A stretch of DNA of 10,886 nucleotides from Nitrososphaerota archaeon. GTDB lineage: Archaea; Thermoproteota; Nitrososphaeria; Nitrososphaerales; Gagatemarchaeaceae. Within the stretch, counting starts at the first letter, position 1. Every line of letters begins with the position of its first letter. Location of the stretch: NCBI GenBank assembly GCA_016200025.1, contig JACQFO010000094.1, positions 1 to 10,886 of the forward strand. The letters run 5' to 3'. A model generated the notes under the pieces. That model saw only the letters and a program-made list of their open reading frames with translations, ran no database searches and was not told where the DNA came from. This document shows, in pieces, positions 1 through 6,200 of the stretch. Position numbers and translations under genes: made by a program.

Positions 1-1
1 C

Positions 2-418
2 CTCGCGGACGCCATCCGCGAGAAGGGTAAGGAGTACGGAGTGACGACGGGGCGCCCCAGGCGCATAGGCTGGCTGGACCTGGTCGCGGTGAAATACGCA
101 GCCAGGATCAGCGGTGTCGACAAGGTGGCCCTCACCAAGGTCGACGTCCTCGCCGGCCTGAAAGAGCTGAGGGTCTGCGTCGCCTACCGATCCGGCGGCA
201 AGGAATCCTCCGACCTCTACGACTTCCTCGGGGAGATCGACCGGGTCGAGCCGGTCTACGAGGACCTTGCTGCGATCAGGGCCGAAGACCTCAAGGACGT
301 GGCGCGCGGTCCAGTCGCAAAGCTGATCGAGAAGCTCCAATCCGGGGCCGGGGTCAAAGTCGCCCTGCTCTCCCACGGAGAAGACAGGTCTGATACCCTG
401 AAGCTAAGCGCGGTCTAG
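2..418 (+). CDS. purA: Adenylosuccinate synthetase, C-terminal part (5' end outside window)
   Basis: This is the last 139 codons of adenylosuccinate synthetase, the GTP-dependent enzyme that joins IMP and aspartate in the first committed step of AMP synthesis in the cytoplasm. The reading frame is open from base 2, so the gene begins upstream. The GTG at 41 lies inside a conserved block and is not a start. The visible sequence carries the family signature TTGRPRRIGWLDL followed by ALTKVDVL, which belong to the IMP- and GTP-binding C-terminal half. The C-terminus is complete and ends in TAG at 416-418. The gene converges on dys: its last four bases (415-418) overlap the dys stop codon on the other strand, leaving no room for a separate terminator. 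Family identity is near certain from the signature. Nothing can be said about the promoter or the N-terminal half. Confidence 0.96.
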   Translation, partial: LADAIREKGKEYGVTTGRPRRIGWLDLVAVKYAARISGVDKVALTKVDVLAGLKELRVCVAYRSGGKESSDLYDFLGEIDRVEPVYEDLAAIRAEDLKDVARGPVAKLIEKLQSGAGVKVALLSHGEDRSDTLKLSAV

Positions 419-1437
419 GCCCTGAAGACCCAGCCCAGGTCGGGCGGGTGGCTCCTCTTCTCGACCTTCTCGTTGACAGCGTGCGCCACGAGTGGCAGGG
501 CCAGGGTTATGTCGGAGTAGAGCGTGGCCTTCTTCGCCCCCGAGGAGATCTTGCCCCAGCTTATCGCCTCCTCAAGGGTGCACCCAGAAAGACCCCCCCA
601 CTGAGGGCTGTCAGCCGTGATCTGTATCGCGTACTCGTGAGGCGTCTCCTCCTCCCCGCCCTTCGCGAGCGACTTTATGATCGTCGAGAGCTGTATCGTG
701 TCCTTGGGCACGCCCCCGCCGAGGTACACCACGCCCGTCCTCTTTGTCCTCTCTGCAATCTGGGCGAGCTCCTCCATGTCCTTGGTCTGGTCGAGCCTTA
801 TCATCTTACCCTTCTTCCTCATGAGCAGGCTCAGGGCCACCCCGTACCCGCTGTCGATCAGCCCTGGCGAGTAGATCGGGACCTTCTTCTCGTAGGCTGC
901 AGCGACTATGCTGTCTATGCCCCTCTTCGAGAGATACTCGCCGAACTGGTGGAGGAACTCCCTCGTGGAGTAGGTCTTCTTCCCGTCAAGCGTCGAAGCG
1001 AACCTGTAGATCGTGTTCTCGAGCTTCCTGTACTGCATCTCGTCCGCGTAGACGTCGTAGAACCTGTCGATCTTTAGCTTCAGGAGCTGTTCGTCGTCCG
1101 CGAGCCAGGTCCCCTGGTAGTAGTGGTAGCCGAGGGCTTCCAGTATGTCCTCCGAGATGTTCGCACCCGTGCTTACAAGCACGTCGATGTATCGCTTCTC
1201 TATCAGCCACCTGATTATCTTCCACTGGCCGGTCGTGCTGAGAGACCCGGTCAACCCGAGGAAGATGGTCAGGTCCTTCTGGCGCGCCATCTCGGCCCAG
1301 ATGTTCGCGACCTCCCCGAGCTTCTTGCCCTGGAACCCGGTCTGGGCCATCTCGTTCAACAAAGCTGAGATGCTCTTCCGGCCCACCTGGATCGTGAGGA
1401 CGGGCTTCGAAAGAACTTCCTTCTTCTTCGACACCAC
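415..1437 (-). CDS. dys: Deoxyhypusine synthase family protein
   Basis: This 340-residue protein matches the deoxyhypusine synthase family, which moves the aminobutyl group of spermidine to a lysine of translation factor aIF5A with NAD as cofactor. Family marks are GLTGSLS (61-67), STGAN (89-93), YYQG (106-109), GGGVPK (240-245) and AISWGK (291-296). K296 falls where the human enzyme has its catalytic lysine, K329. The length is typical. The start is GTG at 1435-1437. A second GTG follows at once, and an in-frame stop at 1462-1464 limits any extension. No clear ribosome binding site is visible, so a leaderless start or coupling to glmS 34 bases upstream is possible. By memory-based alignment, some spermidine-contacting residues of the human enzyme (H288, D313, D316) appear replaced by D/T, W280 and L283. 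A DHS-like aminobutyl transferase, such as a homospermidine synthase, therefore remains an alternative. Family assignment is firm; exact substrate is not. Confidence 0.93.
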   Translation of the reverse strand: MVSKKKEVLSKPVLTIQVGRKSISALLNEMAQTGFQGKKLGEVANIWAEMARQKDLTIFLGLTGSLSTTGQWKIIRWLIEKRYIDVLVSTGANISEDILEALGYHYYQGTWLADDEQLLKLKIDRFYDVYADEMQYRKLENTIYRFASTLDGKKTYSTREFLHQFGEYLSKRGIDSIVAAAYEKKVPIYSPGLIDSGYGVALSLLMRKKGKMIRLDQTKDMEELAQIAERTKRTGVVYLGGGVPKDTIQLSTIIKSLAKGGEEETPHEYAIQITADSPQWGGLSGCTLEEAISWGKISSGAKKATLYSDITLALPLVAHAVNEKVEKRSHPPDLGWVFRA

Positions 1438-1460
1438 GCCCGCTGGTCCCGTGAGTTCCG

Positions 1461-1480
1461 CTTAATTCCTTTTACTTTAC
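1461..1480 (-). promoter_or_regulatory. Possible TATA-like element upstream of dys
   Basis: Read on the - strand, an AT-rich run GTAAAGTAAAAGGAATTAAG sits about 25-43 bases before the dys GTG. That is roughly where an archaeal BRE/TATA pair would lie for a leaderless or short-leader transcript. It overlaps the glmS stop codon at 1472-1474. It could let dys be transcribed separately from glmS, but the same composition could be chance near a stop codon. Co-transcription with glmS is equally compatible. Confidence 0.35.
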
Positions 1481-3238
1481 GGTGACCGACTTTGCCAGGT
1501 TCCTCGGATAGTCCGGGTCGTTTCGCCGCGCAACAGCGAAGTGGTAGGCCAATAGTTGCAGTGGGATCACTTCGACGATTGGCATGAATTTGGCCTGGAC
1601 CTTGGGCACCTGCACGAAGTGCTTGTAGACCGAGTCGTTGGTGTCCGAGACCCCGATCACCTCCGCCCCCCTCGCCTTCAGCTCCTCGGCGCTCGACAGC
1701 GAGTCGGCGTGGGCGTCCCCCGAGGGGTTGATGACTACGACCGGCGTCCCCTTCTCTATGAGCGCGAGGGTCCCGTGCTTGAGCTCGCTCGCCGGCATCC
1801 CCTCCGCGTGCACGTATGAGAGCTCCTTCAGCTTGAGCGCCCCCTCCATGGCCACAGGGCTCTCGTAGCCCCTTGCTACGAAGTAAAAGTCGGGCCTGTC
1901 CCAGTAGGACTTCACCAGGCCCAGGATCTGCTTCTCCGTCTCAAGAGCGACCCGCACGGCCTCCCCGAGCTCCTTGAACCCGTTCGTCCTCTTCTTCCCC
2001 AGTACCGCGTCCACGACCAGGTTGGCCACGACCACCTGGGCCGTGAAGCTCTTCGTGGCCGCGACGCCCACCTCGGGCCCGCAGTTCAACAATAGGACCA
2101 CGTCGCTCTCCCTGGCGAGCGAAGACCCGGCCGCGTTCACTATCGAGAGAATCTTCGCGCCGCTCTTCTTCGCAATCTTGACCGCCTCCATCACGTCCGC
2201 CGTCTCCCCGCTCTGGGAAAGCACGACCACTGCCGCTCCCTTGCCCAGGAAGCCGGCGTGCTCCCTGAGCTCCCCGGCCACGACGACGTCGCACCTGAGC
2301 CCCGCCTCTTTGTTGAGCCTGAACTTCATCAGCAGGCCCGCATGGTAGCTCGTCCCCGACGCAGTGATGAAGAGCGACTTCGCCCTCTTGACCATCTTCG
2401 CGAATTCCGCGACCCTCCCGGCCTCCTGCACCGAGGCTCCGACCACAGTCTGAGGCTGTTCGTTGATTTCCTTCAAGGTGTAGTGGGCGTAGTCCGTCTT
2501 CGAGATGTCCGACAGCTCCCACGCCACCTGCGTCGGCTTGCGCCTGACCTCCTTCCCATTCGGTCCAACTATCTTCGCCCCATTCCTGGTCAGCTCCACG
2601 ACCTCGAAGTTCTCGAGGAAGATCGTCCTGTCAGTGTGCTCGATGAAGGCGAGGACGTCGCTCGCCAGGAACATCTTCCCGTCCCCTACGCCTACGATGA
2701 GGGGCGCGTCCTTCCTCGCCCCGACTATCACGTCGGGCCTGTCCTGAAACATCACAGCAATAGCATACTGCCCTTTCAGTTTCTTCGTAGCCGCGGAAGT
2801 CGCTTTTAGCGGGTCCTTCACCCTCGCATACTCGGCCTCTATCAGATGGGCGATGACCTCCGTGTCCGTTTCGCTCTTGAACCTGTGGCCCTTGGAAGTC
2901 AGCGCCTTCTTCAGCGGAAGATAGTTCTCGATGATCCCGTTGTGTATCACCGCGACCGACTCCCTGCAGGACGCATGGGGATGCGCGTTCTTGTCGCTGA
3001 CTCCCCCGTGGGTCGCCCAGCGAGTGTGCGCGATCCCGATGTTTCCTTTGAGGCTTGACAGCCCTAGTCTCTCCTCGATCTCGACGACCCTCCCAGCGCC
3101 CTTCTTCACCCTGAGCCGGGCTCCGCTGATCGTAGCCATCCCGGCGGAGTCGTAGCCCCTGTACTCAACCCTCCTGAGACCCTCCAGGAGTATGCCAGCG
3201 ACCGGTTCTTCGGCAACGCAGCCGATTATGCCGCACAT
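1472..3238 (-). CDS. glmS: Glutamine--fructose-6-phosphate aminotransferase (glucosamine-6-phosphate synthase)
   Basis: GlmS converts fructose-6-phosphate and glutamine to glucosamine-6-phosphate, the entry point to UDP-GlcNAc and thus to surface glycans and protein glycosylation. The 588-residue protein is close to the usual length of about 600. The N-terminal class II glutaminase domain starts MCGIIGC, and C2 becomes the catalytic N-terminal cysteine after Met removal. It continues with HTRWATHG (71-78), HNGIIENY (99-106) and SETDTEV (122-128). Two SIS sugar-isomerase domains follow, with SGTSYHAG (294-301), SQSGET (341-346), VGVAATKSFTAQ (390-401) and ELKHGT (485-490). The C-terminus YPRNLAKSVTVK is the family signature ending. 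ATG at 3236-3238 is fixed as the start because the cysteine must be residue 2; the frame stays open 64 codons further upstream, but that part is non-homologous. A GGAGGT lies 13 bases upstream and a TATTA-type box 26 bases upstream. It is divergent from the winged-helix gene. Confidence 0.97.
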   Translation of the reverse strand: MCGIIGCVAEEPVAGILLEGLRRVEYRGYDSAGMATISGARLRVKKGAGRVVEIEERLGLSSLKGNIGIAHTRWATHGGVSDKNAHPHASCRESVAVIHNGIIENYLPLKKALTSKGHRFKSETDTEVIAHLIEAEYARVKDPLKATSAATKKLKGQYAIAVMFQDRPDVIVGARKDAPLIVGVGDGKMFLASDVLAFIEHTDRTIFLENFEVVELTRNGAKIVGPNGKEVRRKPTQVAWELSDISKTDYAHYTLKEINEQPQTVVGASVQEAGRVAEFAKMVKRAKSLFITASGTSYHAGLLMKFRLNKEAGLRCDVVVAGELREHAGFLGKGAAVVVLSQSGETADVMEAVKIAKKSGAKILSIVNAAGSSLARESDVVLLLNCGPEVGVAATKSFTAQVVVANLVVDAVLGKKRTNGFKELGEAVRVALETEKQILGLVKSYWDRPDFYFVARGYESPVAMEGALKLKELSYVHAEGMPASELKHGTLALIEKGTPVVVINPSGDAHADSLSSAEELKARGAEVIGVSDTNDSVYKHFVQVPKVQAKFMPIVEVIPLQLLAYHFAVARRNDPDYPRNLAKSVTVK

Positions 3239-3263
3239 GTCGTTGTGCTCGACCTCCGCTCGG

Positions 3264-3270
3264 TAATAAG
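3264..3270 (-). promoter_or_regulatory. TATA-like box of glmS
   Basis: On the - strand CTTATTA ends 25 bases before the glmS ATG, the standard spacing for an archaeal TATA box driving a transcript that begins at or close to the start codon. The surrounding 150 bases are otherwise GC-rich, so the box stands out. It lies within the intergenic region shared with the divergent winged-helix gene. Confidence 0.5.
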
Positions 3271-3345
3271 GTCCGCAAAGCGATTTCCTCCACCGTGCAA
3301 GCTTGACATTGCATGCTCCTCCCGAGGAAGCGTAGTTCGAGCCGG

Positions 3346-3377
3346 CCCACCATGCAAAACCGTTTATTAGTGGTGGG
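3346..3377 (+). promoter_or_regulatory. TATA-like box flanked by inverted repeat, upstream of winged-helix gene
   Basis: TTTATTA at 3363-3369 ends 22 bases before the GTG start at 3392 and is the best TATA-like box for the + strand gene. It is flanked by perfect 7-base inverted arms, CCCACCA (3346-3352) and TGGTGGG (3371-3377). A second 7-base inverted pair, TTGCATG (3309-3315) and CATGCAA (3351-3357), and the 8-base palindrome CAAGCTTG (3298-3305) lie in the same region. Arms around a TATA box are a common operator layout, so autoregulation by the downstream gene is possible. Seven-base repeats can also occur by chance in 150 GC-rich bases. Confidence 0.4.
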
Positions 3378-3391
3378 GGGACCAAGCGGCC

Positions 3392-4342
3392 GTGAACAAG
3401 GAGAAGCTCCTCTTCGACCCGAGGGCCCACGGAGGCATCGCCAAGCGTGTCCTGGTCTCAGAGAAGCCCGACGGCTTCAAGGCCGCTTCAGGCAAGGTCG
3501 GCCAGAAGATACTCTCGCTGCTTGCCGCGGGCCCGAAGTACCCCGCGGAGATGGCGAGGGCCCTCGGCGCCCACCACCAGACTGTCTATTACCACATCGG
3601 GAGGCTGGAGAAGGCAGGCCTGATCGCAAGGGTCAGAAGCGAATCGATCAGGGGCGGCGAGGCCAACCTCTTCGCCCTCTCGACCGACGGCTACGCTGTC
3701 GAGTTCCCAGTGCGTGGCGAGCAGATGCCCACGCTCCAGGCGTCCTCCAGGTCGAAGGCCCTGGGGCGGTTCTTCAAGGAATTCCTGCGGGAAGGCGAGT
3801 TCGACGGCTGGATAGTGGTGGGTTCCCCCCTGCAGCACGGCGCCGGCGGTACACAGGCGAGGGACGGACACTACGCGGTCCAGCTAGGCTTCGCACTGGG
3901 CCAGTTCGTATCCGTGCCCACGGGCTTCCCAATCAAGCTCGACGTCGACCTAAGGGCCGAGAAGCTCCTGGGCTCGAACCTCGTGGTCGTCGGAGGCCCC
4001 AGGACCAACGTGGTCGCGGAGGAGCTCAACCCCCACCTCCCGATCCGCTTCAAACAGGGCGGGTTCTGGGGCTCCATAGTCGACGACAACGGCCGGGCCT
4101 ACAGCTCCGAGCTCGACTGCGTCGTTGCGAAGGTGCGGAACCCGTGGAACAGGGAGAAGTCCTGCGTCGTCGCTGCGGGCCTCACGGGCGCGGGCACGAA
4201 GGCAGCGATAATCGGCATCAGCAACTTCGCGGAGGTGCTCTTTCAGAAGTACAGGTCCGGCGATTTCGCGTGCCTGCTCAGAGGCACAGACAAAGACGGC
4301 GACGGCAAGGTGGACTCCGTGGAACTTCTAAGACAGCTCTGA
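3392..4342 (+). CDS. Winged-helix DNA-binding protein with S-layer-like C-terminal domain and EF-hand-like loop
   Basis: The 316-residue protein has an N-terminal winged-helix domain at about residues 33-98. Its recognition helix, HHQTVYYHIGRLEKAG (61-76), resembles ArsR-type archaeal regulators. A linker leads to a C-terminal domain (about 130-316) with VVGSP (142-146), LVVVGGPRTN (197-206), FWGSI (225-229) and KVRNPWN (247-253). These resemble the C-terminal domain of archaeal S-layer proteins and related archaeal proteins of unknown role. The last residues form a textbook EF-hand-type calcium loop: D300, D302, D304, G305, D308 and E311. No signal peptide or membrane segment is visible, so a cytoplasmic DNA-binding protein sensing a ligand or calcium is a reasonable guess. 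Its target is unknown. The start is GTG at 3392-3394 with a TATA-like box just upstream and no strong ribosome binding site. It diverges from glmS and converges on rps11 with a 4-base gap. The winged helix is well supported; the C-terminal fold is remembered resemblance only. Confidence 0.88.
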   Translation: MNKEKLLFDPRAHGGIAKRVLVSEKPDGFKAASGKVGQKILSLLAAGPKYPAEMARALGAHHQTVYYHIGRLEKAGLIARVRSESIRGGEANLFALSTDGYAVEFPVRGEQMPTLQASSRSKALGRFFKEFLREGEFDGWIVVGSPLQHGAGGTQARDGHYAVQLGFALGQFVSVPTGFPIKLDVDLRAEKLLGSNLVVVGGPRTNVVAEELNPHLPIRFKQGGFWGSIVDDNGRAYSSELDCVVAKVRNPWNREKSCVVAAGLTGAGTKAAIIGISNFAEVLFQKYRSGDFACLLRGTDKDGDGKVDSVELLRQL

Positions 4343-4346
4343 TGTG

Positions 4347-4760
4347 CTAGGCCCTTCTTCCCCTGCGCCCGCCCTTCTTCCTTGTCGTGTCGTGGGGGAT
4401 CGGAGTGGCGTCCTCTATCCTTCCGATCCTGAACCCCGCCCTGGCTATGGCCCTGATCGCTGCCTGGGCCCCCGGCCCAGGGGTCCTTGGACCCGTCCCA
4501 CCTACCGCCCTCACCTTGATGTGGACGGCTGTGATCCCCTTCCCCTTCGCTACGTCGGAGGCTGCTGACGCGCTCCTCATGGCAGCGTAGGGCGAAGACT
4601 CGAACCTGTCTGCCTTCACGTGCCTCCCTCCCGAGGAAAACGCTATGGTCTCGGCCCCGGTCAGATCGGTGATGTGCACTATCGTGTTGTTGTAGGACGA
4701 ATAGATGTGTACAACACCCCAACGGTCCGCCAAGACTTCTTCTTCAGACATCTCACTCAT
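4347..4760 (-). CDS. rps11: 30S ribosomal protein uS11
   Basis: This is uS11, a small-subunit platform protein that contacts 16S rRNA near the mRNA exit channel. The 137 residues show the family signature YNNTI (23-27), the glycine/proline loop GGTGPRTPGPGAQA (87-100) and the basic tail with IPHDTTRKKGGRRGRR. The length is normal for an archaeal uS11. The ATG at 4758-4760 overlaps the rps4 TGA in an ATGA arrangement, which implies coupled translation. A second ATG at codon 4 is an alternative start. It is the last gene of the rps13-rps4-rps11 unit, stopping only 4 bases from the stop codon of the convergent winged-helix gene. In many archaea rpoD follows directly; here it is on the opposite strand about 1.5 kb away. 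Confidence 0.97.
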   Translation of the reverse strand: MSEMSEEEVLADRWGVVHIYSSYNNTIVHITDLTGAETIAFSSGGRHVKADRFESSPYAAMRSASAASDVAKGKGITAVHIKVRAVGGTGPRTPGPGAQAAIRAIARAGFRIGRIEDATPIPHDTTRKKGGRRGRRA

Positions 4761-5311
4761 TGCGCCTTTGCCTCCGCTTCCGCCACCGGGGCCTCAGCCT
4801 CTGCCTTCGGTCCGGGCTCCGGCTCCGCCACCTTCTCCTTCTTGGCGCTGAGCGTGATCACGTCTTCCTGGCCCTCGCCAACCTCGTAGCCAGGCACGGT
4901 GATCGTCCGGTTCCCGAGCCTGACGTGCCCGTGCACTATCAGCTGCCTCGAGTGCAGCGGAGACAGCGCCATCCCTCTCTTGAACACGATCGTCTGGAGC
5001 CTCCTCGTTAGGACGTCCTCGACTGTAAGGCTGAGGATGTCGTCCAGGCTCGCCCCTTCAGCGACCAGGCCGCGCTTGCGGAGGCTGTCCAGCAGCTTCT
5101 TCTCCTCGCGGAGCCTGACGACCTCCGTTGCCGCGAGCAGGACCCTCGCCTGCTTCCTCACCGAGGAGAGCTGAGTCTGAGTCTTCCAAAGCTCTCTCTT
5201 GTTCCTGAGCCCGAAGGTGCCTAGAAGGTACAGCTCTTGGGCCAGCTGGTCCGCCCTCCACGGGCTCCGGGGCCTGCTGTACTGCTTCCTGGCTTTCTTC
5301 GGGTCTCCCAA
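4757..5311 (-). CDS. rps4: 30S ribosomal protein uS4
   Basis: uS4 is a primary 16S rRNA binder that starts assembly of the small-subunit body. The 184-residue protein begins with the archaeal/eukaryotic signature MGDPKKARKQY, has a basic helical region to about residue 80, and an S4 RNA-binding domain at about 101-150 (RRLQTIVF, LHSRQLIVHGHVRLG). Residues from about 156 to 184 form a low-complexity tail of alternating Ala, Glu and Pro, probably disordered. The start is TTG at 5309-5311. Stops lie just upstream at 5312-5314 and 5315-5317, and the second residue onward matches the conserved N-terminus, so the TTG is well supported. It begins three bases after the rps13 stop, and its own stop overlaps the rps11 start. 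Confidence 0.97.
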   Translation of the reverse strand: MGDPKKARKQYSRPRSPWRADQLAQELYLLGTFGLRNKRELWKTQTQLSSVRKQARVLLAATEVVRLREEKKLLDSLRKRGLVAEGASLDDILSLTVEDVLTRRLQTIVFKRGMALSPLHSRQLIVHGHVRLGNRTITVPGYEVGEGQEDVITLSAKKEKVAEPEPGPKAEAEAPVAEAEAKAQ

Positions 5312-5314
5312 CTA

Positions 5315-5812
5315 CTACTTCTCTTCCTTCGCTGTCGCAGCGGCCTTCGCAGCCGCAATCAGTGAGGCCTTCCTGACCCCCACAGTCCTTCCCTTCCTGC
5401 CCGTGGTCCTGGTCCTCTGCCCCCTCACCTTGAGCCCAAGCCCGTGCCTCACCCCCTTCCAGCTCTGGATGTTCCTCTCGTCCTCGATGTCGTTCTTCTG
5501 GACAAAGTCCAGGTCGGAGCCCATCAACTGTTTGGTCTCCCCTGACTCCGGGTCGTTCCTCCTGTTGTAGTACCATTGTGGCAACGACCCTTTGGTCAAC
5601 GTCTGTATCGCCTTCTCGATGTCCTTGACCTGGTCCTCCGAAAGGGTACCCAGCCTCACCCTCGGGTCCAGGCTCAGGTTCTTGGTGATTACATTCGCAA
5701 AGCTGTAGCCAACTCCCTTCAGGTCCGAAAGTGCGATGATGACCTTCTTGTTCCCGTCTAGGTCCTTCCCCGAGACCCTCACGAGGTGCCTGAATTCAGA
5801 AGCCGTCGACAT
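5315..5812 (-). CDS. rps13: 30S ribosomal protein uS13
   Basis: uS13 sits in the head of the small subunit and touches the large subunit and P-site tRNA. The 165 residues include the helix-hairpin-helix-like block DLKGVGYSFAN (30-40) and the rRNA-binding motif VRHGLGLKVRGQRTRTTGRK (121-140). A short Ala/Lys/Glu tail follows. The length fits the archaeal form. The start is ATG at 5810-5812. A TTATAA box 28 bases upstream suggests a transcript starting at or next to the start codon. It is the first gene of a three-gene - strand unit, and its stop is followed at once by a second TAG and the TTG start of rps4. Confidence 0.97.
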   Translation of the reverse strand: MSTASEFRHLVRVSGKDLDGNKKVIIALSDLKGVGYSFANVITKNLSLDPRVRLGTLSEDQVKDIEKAIQTLTKGSLPQWYYNRRNDPESGETKQLMGSDLDFVQKNDIEDERNIQSWKGVRHGLGLKVRGQRTRTTGRKGRTVGVRKASLIAAAKAAATAKEEK

Positions 5813-5835
5813 ATTCCGAACCTGCCCGACCGTCT

Positions 5836-5849
5836 AAGGTTATAAGGTT
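5836..5849. promoter_or_regulatory. Divergent promoter core with symmetric TTATAA box
   Basis: On the - strand AAACCTTATAACCTTAG places TTATAA (5840-5845) 28 bases before the rps13 ATG, a standard archaeal BRE/TATA position. TTATAA is its own reverse complement, so the same box could also serve the + strand, where it lies 33 bases before the TTG at 5878. On the + strand the sequence is a direct repeat, AAGGTT-AT-AAGGTT. Use for rps13 is likely; use for the + strand is speculative. Confidence 0.6.
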
Positions 5850-5877
5850 TGAAGGGCTCTCATCTCAAATTCAGGGA

Positions 5878-6072
5878 TTGCCCGAAAATTCCACAATCCA
5901 GAAAGCCGCCGCCTTTGGGATGATCATCGGGGCATTCATCAGCGGGACTGGCTTCCTCCAGGGGTGCCTGACGAGTTGTCCTTCAAACGTAAACTGCAGG
6001 TGCGTGTCCCCGCTCGCGTATCCGCTCCTCGCCGCTGGCGCTCTGGTCATAGCCGTTTCAACTGCACTGTAG
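5878..6072 (+). CDS. Hypothetical small membrane protein with four cysteines
   Basis: I do not recognise this 64-residue protein. It has two hydrophobic stretches, about residues 10-30 (rich in Ala, Gly, Ile and Phe) and 45-64 (PLAYPLLAAGALVIAV). They are separated by a short loop with cysteines at 30, 34, 40 and 42, spaced C-x3-C-x5-C-x-C. The pattern suggests two membrane spans, or one span plus a reentrant segment, with a loop that could form disulfides or bind a metal. The only usual start codon is TTG at 5878-5880; no strong ribosome binding site is seen, but a TATA-like box lies 33 bases upstream. It sits alone in the spacer between rps13 and rpoD, and a GC hairpin begins 22 bases after its stop. 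Two well-separated hydrophobic segments are unlikely in random GC-rich sequence. A shorter leader of rpoD remains the alternative. Confidence 0.5.
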   Translation: MPENSTIQKAAAFGMIIGAFISGTGFLQGCLTSCPSNVNCRCVSPLAYPLLAAGALVIAVSTAL

Positions 6073-6094
6073 ATCTTCACAAAGCTGCGCGCAG

Positions 6095-6112
6095 GGGCGA
6101 GAAGGCTCGCCC
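6095..6112 (+). terminator. GC-rich hairpin between small gene and rpoD
   Basis: GGGCGAG (6095-6101), loop AAGG (6102-6105) and CTCGCCC (6106-6112) form a perfect 7-base-pair stem. It is not followed directly by a T-run. A T5 tract occurs at 6134-6138, which in archaea could itself end transcription. It may end the transcript of the small upstream gene or act as a leader structure, but function is not shown. Confidence 0.35.
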
Positions 6113-6130
6113 TATCCATGACCTCTCCAA

Positions 6131-6140
6131 AACTTTTTAA
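6131..6140 (+). promoter_or_regulatory. Possible TATA-like box for the rpoD operon
   Basis: AACTTTTTAA is the most AT-rich run ahead of rpoD. A start about 26 bases downstream would give a leader of roughly 45 bases before the ATG at 6212. A leader of that length fits the visible AGGTG ribosome binding site, because leaderless genes would not need one. The AT-rich stretch at 6185-6192 is too close to the ATG for a leadered start. Confidence 0.35.
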
Positions 6141-6200
6141 CCCCAAGTGAATCCCGACGCTCGAAGCGGAACGTCTCATGGGCAAATATTGTAACCTAGC

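Noticed and set aside
41..43. GTG at 41 as a gene start
   Set aside because: The frame is open to the window edge, and the codons before it encode the conserved IREKGKEYG segment of adenylosuccinate synthetase.
448..1077. A 209-codon + strand frame opposite dys
   Set aside because: It is antisense to a well-conserved enzyme and has Arg/Leu/Pro-rich shadow composition with no recognisable domain.
1941..2522. A 193-codon - strand frame inside glmS
   Set aside because: The Gly/Arg-rich sequence lies out of frame within the SIS domains of GlmS, with no motif of its own.
3239..3430. A 64-residue N-terminal extension of GlmS running to 3430
   Set aside because: The glutaminase needs Cys as residue 2, which fixes the start at the ATG 3236-3238. 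The extension has no family similarity and covers the divergent promoters and the start of the winged-helix gene.
3313..4350. A 345-codon + strand frame rich in Arg, Gly and Pro overlapping the winged-helix gene
   Set aside because: It is a composition artefact of GC-rich coding DNA read out of frame. The other frame encodes recognisable winged-helix and S-layer-like motifs.
5871..6185. A 104-codon - strand frame in the rps13-rpoD spacer
   Set aside because: It lacks recognisable motifs and mirrors the hydrophobic + strand frame, and the region upstream of its start shows no promoter or ribosome binding site. The + strand frame explains the composition better, though neither is proven.
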